DNA of 64,000 bases from Planctobacterium marinum (lineage in GTDB: Bacteria > Pseudomonadota > Gammaproteobacteria > Enterobacterales > Alteromonadaceae). The stretch is from contig NZ_AP027272.1 in assembly GCF_036322805.1 (NCBI RefSeq), positions 3,534,001-3,598,000 on the forward strand, given 5' to 3'. Positions 30,572-41,100 of this stretch are shown piece by piece. The number at the start of each line of letters is the position of its first letter. The stretch's first letter is position 1. Both the position numbers and the translations under genes were made by a program. Under the pieces are notes generated by a model. That model did no database searches. It saw nothing but the letters and a program-made list of their open reading frames with translations, and was not told the DNA's origin.

Positions 30572-32863
30572 CTATTGACCAAAATTAAAAATTAACTTTT
30601 CCGGCTGCAAACATAAATTTAATTCTGTAGAACAAGCCTGTAGGTCAACATATCCAATCCCTTGCCCGTTACTTATATGCAAAGAAAAATGTTTATCAAA
30701 TACAGAAACCTTAGTTTTGGTGCCCGTGAATTCCTTTACTAAAGGAGCTGGATAAATGACTTCGACGTTATTCGGTATCGGGAATTCAACATTTGTGGCG
30801 ATCAATTCTTTATCCAGAGGCTGGTGAGAGTTTACATGCCAGCCATGTTGAAACTTAAAAATGAGTAAATGAGATTGGTCAGGCTGAATTTTCAATTCAA
30901 CTTTACCATTTCCGTCAGCGATGTACTGGATTGACTCAGTATTCCCGTTCTCAATGTCGTACAGAACTTTTGCAGAGAACAATTGTTGCATTGGTTGCTC
31001 TACCGTCTGACTTGTCAGTTCAACCATGAGAGCCTCAAACTGCTCCACATACAAAGCAGAGTTAACATGCATATTTAATCTATAAATATTTTCTAGCATT
31101 GCTGACTTCGGATTAATAAGCTCACCGTCATGTAGCGATAAAAATTGTTGCTGGCTTCCGGGTGCGTTTGAGAATTTAAATGTATCCTTGTCATTCCATA
31201 GAAAATTTATGGACTCATTCATCAAGTCTCTAGCATATTTCAACCACTTGAGTTCGCTGGTAATATCATATAAGTCAAGTGATGCTCTTAAAAGAAATGC
31301 ATAATCTTCTAGTGTCGCTGAAATACTTTTATCATCGGGATTGATAATTCTGGGCAGTACTTCTGACCTGCTGTGCTCCGATAATAAAGCATCTCCAATT
31401 TTGATTGCCGTCGTCTTGTAAATCGGCTCACCAAAGGAGAGGTATGCTTCTTTAAGTCCAGAAATCAAAAGAGCATTCCAGCTAACCAGTAATTTACTGT
31501 CAATGTTGAGTTGTTTTTTGTTTCTTAGTTTTAATAGGTGTGCACGTATTTGGTTAAAAGATTCGTCTATCGGTCTGTCAACATAAACGCCGAACAAACC
31601 ATCTTTTTCATAAGTACGTGTTGATTTGCTGTCTTTAAATACATTATCTACGGCAGCAATTTCTTCTTCTGAATACAAATAATAACCGCCTTCTACGCCA
31701 TTATGAACTGCATCAACTGAACTCATGAAGAGCCCATTTTTTTTAGCCAGATACTGGTTTAAAAATACCAAAGTTTCTCGGACTATGACTTTATACGCCG
31801 GATCAGGCTTTACTCTGTATGCCCGACTGTAAACCTCTAACATCAAAGCTTGGGTATACAGCATTTTTTCGTAATGGGGAATACGCCATTGATTATCGCT
31901 TGTATATCTGTGAAACCCCCCATTAACCGAGTCATACAAACCTTTGTTGATCATATTGCGCAGATGATTATGTAATAATTCATCTAATTCAATATCTTCG
32001 AGTCGCTGCGCCCAATCAATTAATAAAAGTACGAGACTGGCTTCCGGAAAGTTAGGTGCCCCCCTTAATCCCCCATATTCTTGGTCTAGATTTGACTTTA
32101 AGTTGGCCAGCCACGGAGACCAGTCAATCTTATTCACTTTTACCGAATTGTTCGAAACAGTATCGCTACGGACTATTTTTTCATACAGAGCAGATTGTTT
32201 TCTTACCCATTCCGGCGTGGTTTTCCAAGTCTCAGCCAAGTTTGATAATAAATTAAACAACTCATTGCGCTTGATATATGCATCGATAAATATAATCTCT
32301 GAATCAGGCGTCAATACGGCTGTGATGGGCCACCCTGCGGTACCTTTTACGCGCGCCAAAGCCATTGTCATATAGCTGTCAATATGAGGTGAAACTTCCC
32401 GGTCGACCTTCAAGGACATGTAATTCTGATTTAACAGTTTCGCGATTTTCGGATCGCGAAAACTCTCTTTTTCCATAACCTGACACCAGTAGCAGGCATA
32501 AAATCCGATTGACAAAAAAATGAGCTTATTTTGTTCCCTCGCATTTTGGAGATTCGTTTCTGTCCACGATTTCCAATCAATGGGGTTAGTCGCATGTTTA
32601 ATCAAATAGGGCGAACTACTCAATATAAGCGAGTTTAAGTACGTCACCTGATTGGTATGTGTGTCATTTTGAGGGTTTAACTCAAGATATTTTGACACAT
32701 AACGTTCAAAATCAGACGCAGACACTTTACTTGATAAAGGAGGAAATAAATTATCTCTGACTGATTGCTGTGCTTGAACGCCAAAGATAATCCAAAACAA
32801 TATCATGCACCTAACGATGCCTAATAAGTATTGCTTTAAACACCTCGTTAAACTTCTGTTCAA
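30572..32863 (-). CDS. DUF255 / thioredoxin-domain protein, exported
   Basis: A 763-residue member of the DUF255 (YyaL / spermatogenesis-associated protein 20-like) family. Residues ~1-32 look like a signal peptide or anchor. A thioredoxin-like domain follows with SSPYLIKHATNPIDW and a CxxC centre CYWC at 124-127 (FLSIGFYACYWCQVMEKESF). An alpha/alpha-barrel-like region resembling N-acylglucosamine 2-epimerase folds then extends over most of the rest. Most relatives are cytosolic, so export is notable and would fit a periplasmic thiol or cytochrome-maturation role. Its start overlaps the end of the FG-GAP/UnbV gene by four bases, indicating coupling. The real activity is unknown. Confidence 0.8.
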   Translation of the reverse strand: MNRSLTRCLKQYLLGIVRCMILFWIIFGVQAQQSVRDNLFPPLSSKVSASDFERYVSKYLELNPQNDTHTNQVTYLNSLILSSSPYLIKHATNPIDWKSWTETNLQNAREQNKLIFLSIGFYACYWCQVMEKESFRDPKIAKLLNQNYMSLKVDREVSPHIDSYMTMALARVKGTAGWPITAVLTPDSEIIFIDAYIKRNELFNLLSNLAETWKTTPEWVRKQSALYEKIVRSDTVSNNSVKVNKIDWSPWLANLKSNLDQEYGGLRGAPNFPEASLVLLLIDWAQRLEDIELDELLHNHLRNMINKGLYDSVNGGFHRYTSDNQWRIPHYEKMLYTQALMLEVYSRAYRVKPDPAYKVIVRETLVFLNQYLAKKNGLFMSSVDAVHNGVEGGYYLYSEEEIAAVDNVFKDSKSTRTYEKDGLFGVYVDRPIDESFNQIRAHLLKLRNKKQLNIDSKLLVSWNALLISGLKEAYLSFGEPIYKTTAIKIGDALLSEHSRSEVLPRIINPDDKSISATLEDYAFLLRASLDLYDITSELKWLKYARDLMNESINFLWNDKDTFKFSNAPGSQQQFLSLHDGELINPKSAMLENIYRLNMHVNSALYVEQFEALMVELTSQTVEQPMQQLFSAKVLYDIENGNTESIQYIADGNGKVELKIQPDQSHLLIFKFQHGWHVNSHQPLDKELIATNVEFPIPNNVEVIYPAPLVKEFTGTKTKVSVFDKHFSLHISNGQGIGYVDLQACSTELNLCLQPEKLIFNFGQ

Positions 32864-35800
32864 TTTGTTACCTGAGTGACAGAGTCAAAATCATAGGCAA
32901 ACCTGTGTACTTGGTTAGCATCAATACTGCCCAAGCTGCCACGTTCGCCGTTCGGCCAGATAATTGTGACCTTAGCAGATTTATGTGCCCCCAAACCGAA
33001 ATGCATCTGTTTTGAGTGAACTGACATATAGCCAATTGTACCACTTAATTCTCTTGTGCGTTTCAGGCCATCCGCAGTTTCAACAATTACTTTTGCACCG
33101 ATGGCATCCAGATTTATGCCTCTTGTCGGATCACCACTGAGTGAAAGCTTCAGCCAATTATTGTTATCTGCTTCAGAATGATTGAGCAATACACGGGATT
33201 TTTCATGATAATCATTGGTGATAATGTCCAAATCTCCATCATTATCGATATCCAAATAAATCGCGCTTCTGCCATTACTGGAAAAGTCCAACCCACTTCC
33301 AGCACTCGCATTGTTCAGCATTCCATCATCGTTTACGAAAAGGACATTTTTTTCCTTGTCTGATTTTGGAAACAAGACTTCAATTTCCCGATTTTTAATA
33401 GGATCCTGATAATACGGATTTTCTTGACTATAAACTAAATAATCATTCATACCATTGAGGACGTACAGGTCATCATCACCATCATTATCAAAATCAAAGA
33501 AATCGGCATCCCATGACCATCCCGTGGATGAGTACCCCCGTCCTACTCTATCACTTAATTCAAACCGTAAATCACCAGTATTTCTGGACAAGAATAAATC
33601 ATTCGCCTCTATAACACGCATTCTGGCGAGTTTATTCGGGTTAAACTTCATTTCAGTATCAGCAGACGGCAGCACATATTTTTCGTCCTTGTTCATGGTA
33701 ACGATGTTGGAAATGTAAATATCTGAGATTAAGTCTTGATTTAAGTCACCTAGAGCAATTCCCATTGTGTAAGATGGTTTGTTAGTGCCAAGCTCGTCAG
33801 CAACATCTATAAATTTGCCGTTGCCTAAATTCTTATAATAGGCATTAACACCAAAATCATTACCGACGACGAGGTCTTGTAAGCCGTCTGAATTAAAATC
33901 GGTATGAGTAACGGCCTGCCCCCAACCAGAGTTGTCTACACCGCTATCCTGTGTAACATCCTGAAATTTAAGTTTCCCTAAATTTCGAAATAATTTGTTT
34001 GGCAAACCATTGATATTACGGCGTCTTAATGTAGGAAGTACACCTTTTAAATAGTTGCCGAAATATGTGATGTAAATATCTAACAGGCCATCACCATCAA
34101 AATCAAATACTGTCGCTGGGCCCCCTACGAGTCCAACGCCCCCCAAGCCGGTACCCTCACTGACATCTTCAAAGGTATTGTCGCCTTTATTTCGATAAAC
34201 ACGATGTAAATCATCGACATAAGTGATGACGATATCCTGCCAACCATCGTTGTCCAAGTCGGCAATGATTGGCTGGCGTGGTTCGCCCGGCAAATTATCA
34301 GGCTCTCGTACCCAGTTAAGCCCTGCACTTTCAGTAATGTCCTTAAACTTCCCTTTGCCATCATTTAAGTACAATCTGTTCCCGAGACCGCTAAGCAAAA
34401 GTACATCGTCATAACCATCGTTATTAATATCACCAGCTGCAATTCCGGAGCCACCAAAAGCGGGGGGGATAACAATTGTTCCTCGTCCCTTGCCGTCAGT
34501 TAAATAGCTACGTAACAATCTACTCAACCAATCAGAGGAGCGATGCATAAAATTGATACCGACACTGCTTGAGACTTCCGTGAAAAGTGTCCCATTGGTT
34601 CCAATTTTTGACTTCTCAACCGCTTCAGCAGAGGGCGCACTGATCAATCGTAAAGAGACATCGCTCCCTTTATGTTTTTCTGCTTTATTATTTTCTCTGG
34701 CGAAATAATTCACAGCATTTACCGCATCTCTGAAGAAAGATACTTTAATACGTTCACTTTCTTCAGAACGCCCGATGTCTCCCATCACACGCAATACCAG
34801 AACACCGTATTGGGCGATGTTCTCCACAAGTAATTCTGCCGCAAAAGGATCAGGTTCAAGATAAATAGGAAAAAGCGCATCATTTAAAGCAAATTGCATG
34901 TACTGCCAATGAATTCCGCTATCTCGGAAGGCATCCATATCATAAGCTTCGATAGTCACCCTGTCTTTTGCGGGTAAGGCAGGAAAGAATATTGCGTCCT
35001 CGTACTCATTGATTCTGTGGGGCAGTACATACTGTGCATAGTTGAAAACGTCCTCTTCCAGAATGACGTTCCGCCCGTGCTCCAGCGCTAATTCTTGTGC
35101 ACCTCGATACAAATCGCTCGCAAAGCTGATGACAGTTTCGGTAAAAAGTTGCCTAAACTGTTTAGCTTCAATACTACTTTCAGGCCAGCGATGGCGAGCG
35201 AAAAACACTTGCAGGTTACGCACAAATATCTGGTTATTTAGCTCATTATACTGACTGTATGAGCGCAGCTTTTGTTCTACCATCTTGTTAAACAAAACCG
35301 GTGAGATTATGTCCCGCTTAACTGATGCATCTTCGTACTTCTTGCTGACTGTGGAATTCAGTTGACTGATGGCGCTCCAGGCGCTTACCAGCAAATTCTC
35401 ATCGACCTCTCGTAAATTTTTGGTTCTTGCCTCTCTGTCTGCAACTTGAAGGACGCTCAATAGGAAAAAATCAAGGGCTTCGGCTAACTTATCAGTAGCG
35501 CTGATACTCAGGGGCATAAGCTGTTGCTCTTGAGCACTAAGCAACAAATCTTGTTGCACTGCTAGAAGCGATCTCAATGAGTAGGCAATAGTGCTATATT
35601 GCCGCTTATCATCTTTGTGAATTTTCAGCTGGTTGCCACTACCAAGGGTAACTAGCCAATGACCCGACTCCTCTTGTTGCCATCGAATTACTGGTTTTAC
35701 TGCAGCGACAATATGTTTCTCATTGAGTTCTGACTCCCCCGACATCGCGGCTATTCTCGAGGCATGCTCCCAAAAATGGCTGATCCATTGTTTTTGTAGT

Positions 35801-36057
35801 AAGTTTTTTCTGAATCTGGCCCGGTGTTCCAGTGGCGTACCGTAGATAAAATCTTCAAGGCGAGACGCAGTAGCATAACACTTTGGGTCGCGCACATTTT
35901 CAAGCGCTTCAATATGGCCAATGATCTGCTCTAAATGTACTTCAGATTCCTGTGCCGATACTTTGCTTAGAAACAGAACCAAGACAAAAGTACAGATAGC
36001 TTGCAACTTGAAATCTGAAGGTGTTTTAAACCTATTATGGAAAAAAATAGAATTCAT
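32860..36057 (-). CDS. FG-GAP/VCBS repeat protein with ASPIC/UnbV domain (CRTAC1-like)
   Basis: A 1,065-residue secreted protein. A hydrophobic signal region is at ~15-36 (ending VSA-QE). A helical, unassigned N-terminal region runs to about 490. A beta-propeller-type FG-GAP block follows (~500-970), with many DxDxDGxxD-style calcium loops (DINNDGYDD, DLDNDGWQD, DFDGDGLLD, DFDNDGDDD, DIDNDGDLD). A C-terminal ASPIC/UnbV domain (~985-1055) contains the segment HFGLGAHKSAKVTIIWPNG. UnbV domains are often found beside TPR and cytochrome proteins, but their chemistry is not settled. It lies 41 bases after the multihaem cytochrome gene and overlaps the DUF255 gene. Confidence 0.85.
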   Translation of the reverse strand: MNSIFFHNRFKTPSDFKLQAICTFVLVLFLSKVSAQESEVHLEQIIGHIEALENVRDPKCYATASRLEDFIYGTPLEHRARFRKNLLQKQWISHFWEHASRIAAMSGESELNEKHIVAAVKPVIRWQQEESGHWLVTLGSGNQLKIHKDDKRQYSTIAYSLRSLLAVQQDLLLSAQEQQLMPLSISATDKLAEALDFFLLSVLQVADREARTKNLREVDENLLVSAWSAISQLNSTVSKKYEDASVKRDIISPVLFNKMVEQKLRSYSQYNELNNQIFVRNLQVFFARHRWPESSIEAKQFRQLFTETVISFASDLYRGAQELALEHGRNVILEEDVFNYAQYVLPHRINEYEDAIFFPALPAKDRVTIEAYDMDAFRDSGIHWQYMQFALNDALFPIYLEPDPFAAELLVENIAQYGVLVLRVMGDIGRSEESERIKVSFFRDAVNAVNYFARENNKAEKHKGSDVSLRLISAPSAEAVEKSKIGTNGTLFTEVSSSVGINFMHRSSDWLSRLLRSYLTDGKGRGTIVIPPAFGGSGIAAGDINNDGYDDVLLLSGLGNRLYLNDGKGKFKDITESAGLNWVREPDNLPGEPRQPIIADLDNDGWQDIVITYVDDLHRVYRNKGDNTFEDVSEGTGLGGVGLVGGPATVFDFDGDGLLDIYITYFGNYLKGVLPTLRRRNINGLPNKLFRNLGKLKFQDVTQDSGVDNSGWGQAVTHTDFNSDGLQDLVVGNDFGVNAYYKNLGNGKFIDVADELGTNKPSYTMGIALGDLNQDLISDIYISNIVTMNKDEKYVLPSADTEMKFNPNKLARMRVIEANDLFLSRNTGDLRFELSDRVGRGYSSTGWSWDADFFDFDNDGDDDLYVLNGMNDYLVYSQENPYYQDPIKNREIEVLFPKSDKEKNVLFVNDDGMLNNASAGSGLDFSSNGRSAIYLDIDNDGDLDIITNDYHEKSRVLLNHSEADNNNWLKLSLSGDPTRGINLDAIGAKVIVETADGLKRTRELSGTIGYMSVHSKQMHFGLGAHKSAKVTIIWPNGERGSLGSIDANQVHRFAYDFDSVTQVTN

Positions 36058-36098
36058 ATTTTATCCTTGAAGGAGAGGAAATTCGGCCTTTTCATATT

Positions 36099-38102
36099 TT
36101 AATCATTTTTGTCTATCGATAAATAGCCTTTATCTTCGTCCAATGCGAGGCTTGTAATCACCGATTTGTCAATTGCGTTTAAAGTACCCAGTTGAAAATA
36201 ACGCTTTGCCTCTTGCTTATTACCTTCGGCGTGGTAAAGCTTAATCAGATGAACATAACTTTGGTCTAATAACGGATCTATTTGTAATGCGTGTCTAAAC
36301 TTTTCAATCGCATCATTGAGACGTTTTAGCTTTTCTAATGTGAAGGCCTCGTAAATGACTGCATTCGCAAAATTTTCCCTCATCAACCCCGCCTTCTCAA
36401 ACAAAACCAACGCTATTTGATACTGTTTTTTCTGATACTTGAGCAGACCATAATTGAAATAAAGCTCTGCATTGCCTTGGTCTTGTTTAATGAGCCAGTC
36501 AAAGATCGCCTCAGCATCGCCTTCAGGTTGCATAGCAACCTGACTAATTGCTTTTAACTCTTCCACTCTGGAAATTTCCCCAAACCTTTGGCGAATATAA
36601 TTAATAGTCCCCAATGCTTCTTGGTAATCCTTAAGCTTCATTTGAGTTTCAGCTAAGATGATGTAAGGCAATACGTGAGGATAGTTAGCTTGCTGCAAGC
36701 GGGATTTTAAATACTTTGCATATTGTGCCGAAACTACCGTTTTTAAAATCGTGACCAATCGATAAATATCCCCCTCAGTCTCACCCAACTCCAGCTGAAG
36801 GTCGTGCAATTCCAGGCCAATTAAATCAGGAGGTAGTTTAGTATAAGGCTCCGTGAGTCGTTCTGAGTCTGGATAAATACCGATTCGATGGTCTGTCATT
36901 ACAACATGGATGACATCCTGAGCCCGCCGCTGGGGCATATGACAATTAACACAACTTTTGTTTGCCTCAGCTGCATTGTTGTGAACAGCACTCTCTGGGG
37001 CTTCGTGACAACCGAGACAGGTAGCGTCCACCTGTTGGACAAAATCTATTTCCGCGGGCTTGTGATGTGGGTTATGGCAACTTATGCAAGTCAGTTCACC
37101 TTGAGATTGAGTAAAGCATGCGCTATTTGAAAGACGATAACCGTGATGATTAATTTCAAATCTCTGTTCCCGACTGACGTTCGCATCCACAGTATCCACA
37201 TGTAAAATATAGTCTGAAAGTGTCTCTCCTGGGCGGAAGCTGTAATCACCTCTTTCAAAACGACGAACCCCCACCATATTCACGGCGGGTAACATATGAC
37301 ACTGAAAGCAGACAGAGTCCCGTTCCCTAACCGGCAATTTGGCTGGGTTGACAATCGAGTTCCTTATTTCTGAAAGGTTTTTGGCCTTTCCGAACACAGC
37401 TTCAAGATGGTTTTCGCCGGGTCCATGGCAGCGCTGACAATCTATACCTTGAGGTAGCTGTTTTGGAAAGGTGTCGCGATGGACAAAACTATCTTGTTCC
37501 ATTTCACTAAAAGGATAAGCATTATGACAAAACATGCACTCGCGCAATATTTGTCTCGATAGCCCAAAGTGTTTTGAGCTTTCAAACCCCGGTGCCATCT
37601 CCCAAAATCGTCCTTCGGTGTACCAGTTAATCGGGAGCATATATATTTCGTCATTTGCCGTACGAAATAGCGGACTAACCACCTTATTTCCCGAGCCCAG
37701 CAGATAATCAATTTGCACCTGAATCTCATTGACTCTTTGCTGTAGGTAATCCAATTGATATCTGACAAAATATGCTTTGTTGTCTCTCAATACGATATCG
37801 TAATAACGGTTTGATGGAGCATGGTAGAATGGCAAACCTGCAAGCTTATCAGCGCTAAACCACTTAATATCAACATTAGCAAAAGACCGGGACATCCCAA
37901 CTCCCTTGAAGCCTTCAGAATGCTCTACATGGCAACTCGCACACACTTGGCTATCCACATACCCTTGCTCATTAGCAATATAATTTGGGGTTGCATTAAG
38001 TTTACAGAGATAAGAGAGAAAAAATACTGAATAAATGATGAAACGCAGCAAGAAAATTCCTTTACAACACAGGCAGAAGGCGTTGAACCCGAAAAAACTC
38101 AA
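36099..38102 (-). CDS. Seven-haem c-type cytochrome with TPR domain
   Basis: A 667-residue exported protein. The N-terminus has a hydrophobic export segment (~16-35). Seven CxxCH haem-attachment motifs are visible: CASCH 54-58, CMFCH 189-193, CQRCH 222-226, CFQCH 265-269, CISCH 339-343, CLGCH 362-366 and CVNCH 384-388. From about 455 to 640 there are tetratricopeptide-like repeats. The haem part resembles the cytochrome c554/NrfA-related multihaem fold. It lies 23 bases downstream of the giant surface-protein gene. Probably a periplasmic or surface electron carrier whose TPRs bind a partner; the electron donor and acceptor are unknown. Confidence 0.88.
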   Translation of the reverse strand: MSFFGFNAFCLCCKGIFLLRFIIYSVFFLSYLCKLNATPNYIANEQGYVDSQVCASCHVEHSEGFKGVGMSRSFANVDIKWFSADKLAGLPFYHAPSNRYYDIVLRDNKAYFVRYQLDYLQQRVNEIQVQIDYLLGSGNKVVSPLFRTANDEIYMLPINWYTEGRFWEMAPGFESSKHFGLSRQILRECMFCHNAYPFSEMEQDSFVHRDTFPKQLPQGIDCQRCHGPGENHLEAVFGKAKNLSEIRNSIVNPAKLPVRERDSVCFQCHMLPAVNMVGVRRFERGDYSFRPGETLSDYILHVDTVDANVSREQRFEINHHGYRLSNSACFTQSQGELTCISCHNPHHKPAEIDFVQQVDATCLGCHEAPESAVHNNAAEANKSCVNCHMPQRRAQDVIHVVMTDHRIGIYPDSERLTEPYTKLPPDLIGLELHDLQLELGETEGDIYRLVTILKTVVSAQYAKYLKSRLQQANYPHVLPYIILAETQMKLKDYQEALGTINYIRQRFGEISRVEELKAISQVAMQPEGDAEAIFDWLIKQDQGNAELYFNYGLLKYQKKQYQIALVLFEKAGLMRENFANAVIYEAFTLEKLKRLNDAIEKFRHALQIDPLLDQSYVHLIKLYHAEGNKQEAKRYFQLGTLNAIDKSVITSLALDEDKGYLSIDKND

Positions 38103-38125
38103 TTCAGATTCAACGCTACAGAGTG

Positions 38126-41100
38126 TTACGACATAAATTTGATACCAATTTTGGCACGTTTACCACTTAAAGCCGAACGATACCCTAAAAGCAGTAGTGA
38201 CAACAACAGCCACCATAATGTCAGAGAGCCACCAGAGGAGCCGGTTACCTTGACTACTTCAACAGGCTCAGGATTCACGGTAACTGTTACCTGAGATGAA
38301 GCTTCAAGTGCACCGTCTGTGATGGTGTAGCTAATAATATCAGTACCACTGAAGCCCGCCTCTGGTGTGTAAGTTATTGTATTGTCGTCGTTCACTACAA
38401 CACGGCCATTATTTGCTTGCGCTGCAATGACCATTAACGCATCGCCATCAGGATCGGAGTCATTCAATATAACATCAACCGTAACACTCGTTTCGTACTC
38501 GGTGACAACACTGTCGGAAGCTGCGACAGGCGATTCATTGCCATCAACAAAAACTGAAACTGTCGCGATAGCAGTTGCGCCATTGGTATCGACAACTTCA
38601 TAGGTCACAATATCCAGACCACTAAAGCTCAGTTCAGGTGTGTATTGAATCTGATTGTCAGCCAACACAACCACACTACCAGAGTTGGCAACAGCACTGA
38701 CAACCGAAATCTCATCGCCATCGACGTCAATATCATTTGCCAGCACATCAATCACGATTGGTGTTAAGTTGTCAGTTTCAGCAAAGTCATCTGATGCACC
38801 CGGCGCTCGATTACCTCTTATTTCGAGGACAACCTTAGCGTTAGCGCGCCCACCATTGCCATCGCCTATCGCATAACTAATCGTATCTCTACCTGCATAC
38901 CCTGCCCGCGCAATGTACAACAAACGATCAGACCGAATCTCAACGATACCGATATTCGCTTCAGCACTGCGGATACTCAACTGGTCTCCATCGGCATCGC
39001 TGTCGTTTCGCAATACATCAATTTCAACCTCAGAGTTCCATGACATCTGGATATTGTCGTCGGCGGCCACAGGCTTGGTATTGTCACTGATAAATATCGC
39101 GACGCCGCCAGGGTCAGCAATTGCAGCATTAGCAGCCCCGTCCTGGTCATTGGGTCCACCGTCATTAATGAGCAGTTGCACACACCAATGGTCAGCGGTT
39201 AGTCCGGCTTTATAATTGGCCGCTCCCGGCGGCGGACAATTACCCTCTGCACCAGGGGCAGAAAACACCTTATTATTGTCATTGCTGACAAAGCTGCGCC
39301 ATAACTCTGTGCTCGGATTATATTTGCGATACACCGCATTTTCTGGAATCGGTTGAGATTGTGGCATAACCACACGCACAACCTGGCCGGCTGTTTGAAG
39401 GTCATACAGAACAAAATCAAAGATGCCGCCGACATTTTCGTAATTTCGATCTTCTGGTAAATCATTGGCTAATAACTCTACTCTCTCACCATATTGATTA
39501 GTTCGAGATTGACGCGGTGCATTATTATCGACCACGACCTGAACGCCATTTGAATCGTTTTGTGACGCAGTATCTCCTACGCGCATGCACACACCGGGTT
39601 CTGATTCCACCAAGAATTGAGATTGTTCCTGAGCCTGCGATGCAATCACATTACAATCATCAATCGCGTCTAAGTAGTCTGGAATACCATCCCCATCACT
39701 ATCTCCATAACCTTCCTGAGCATCGGGGATTAAGTCACCGTCAGTGTCCTCTGTTTCACTGAGTTCGCTACGACTGGTAACGATTTCAAAAACGACACTC
39801 TCGGTAGCGTCTAGAATCGGCTCACCATCGTCATTGACATAGAGCGAGACTTCATAGCGGCCCGTATCCAACACAGAAGGATCAAACTCGAAACTATCTC
39901 CTGTTGTACTGAAGATATCGATACCCTCAGCAGTCCAATCCAGTGACAACGAATCTTGTGGGTTAGGATCGGCAACTTCGGCCATGACAATCGTTTGACC
40001 TTCGTCCTGCGCCACAACAAAAGTAGGAATGCTATCCTGTAACACTGTCAAAGTAATAGTTGGAGCAATGTTGTCCTCTGAAATGGTGATGGTAGCCGTG
40101 CTGTTTGCTCCGATGTTTTGTCCCTCGTCGAGACTGACAATGATTGTCTCGTCTATTTCGATTTCACTATCAATATGCACATCAAAGCTTTCTTTTGCTA
40201 ACTGCCCTTCGGTAAAGGTAACCGTTCCTGCACCGCCAGTATAATCAACACCATTGCCCTCGGCAGTACCAGATAGAGTATAACTAACCGCATAAGGGTA
40301 AGATGGTGCGTCCCCGTTGAGTAAGAACTCCACTTCAACAGTCGTTCCCTCGGCCGTCGCTTCTGCTGAGGCCAGTGAAATAATCGGTAGCACAGTGATC
40401 CTCTGCTCTTCTGTAGAGACCGAACCAAAACTATCTTCTGCTTGCCAATACAAGGTATGCACACCCGGTGCAAAGTTCAGATTTGGATCCAGCAGTGTTA
40501 CTGGCAGTTGATTGCCTTCTGCATCTATTGCGGATGCCGTTCCGGGATTAACCTGAGTAATAAGCCCGGTAGCTTCGACTGTGACATCTTCTGGCACAGT
40601 GATTATTGGCGCATTGATATCGGCAACACCACTGATTGTGAGACTCACCCGCGCTGTGTCGTTTTTCGCTTCAGCATCGCGAATGGAATAAGTTAAATTG
40701 ACAGTACCGATAAAGGTTGTCCCCAAGTTAACCTCGAGTTGATTGTCTGTGATTTGTGCAGTTCCCAAGTTTGCAGACACGCGCTGCAGAGACAACACAT
40801 CTCCGTTGGTGGCAATATCAGGATCGATATCATTAGCTAGTACATCCAGGGTGTAAATACCAGATTCGAGCTGGTCAAGCGTAATCTCATCATTTACGGC
40901 CTCTGGTTTATCATTCACTGCAGTAACATTGACAGTAACAGTGGCTTGTTCAGAGGTTAGTTCTCCATCACTGACGCTATAGTCAAAAGAGTCCACTCCG
41001 TTGAAATTGGCCGAGGGATTGTAGACCCAACCTGAGTCAGTTGTATTCAATGTGCCATTCAATGGCGGATTGATAATAGTGAAGGTTAACTCGTCCTGGT

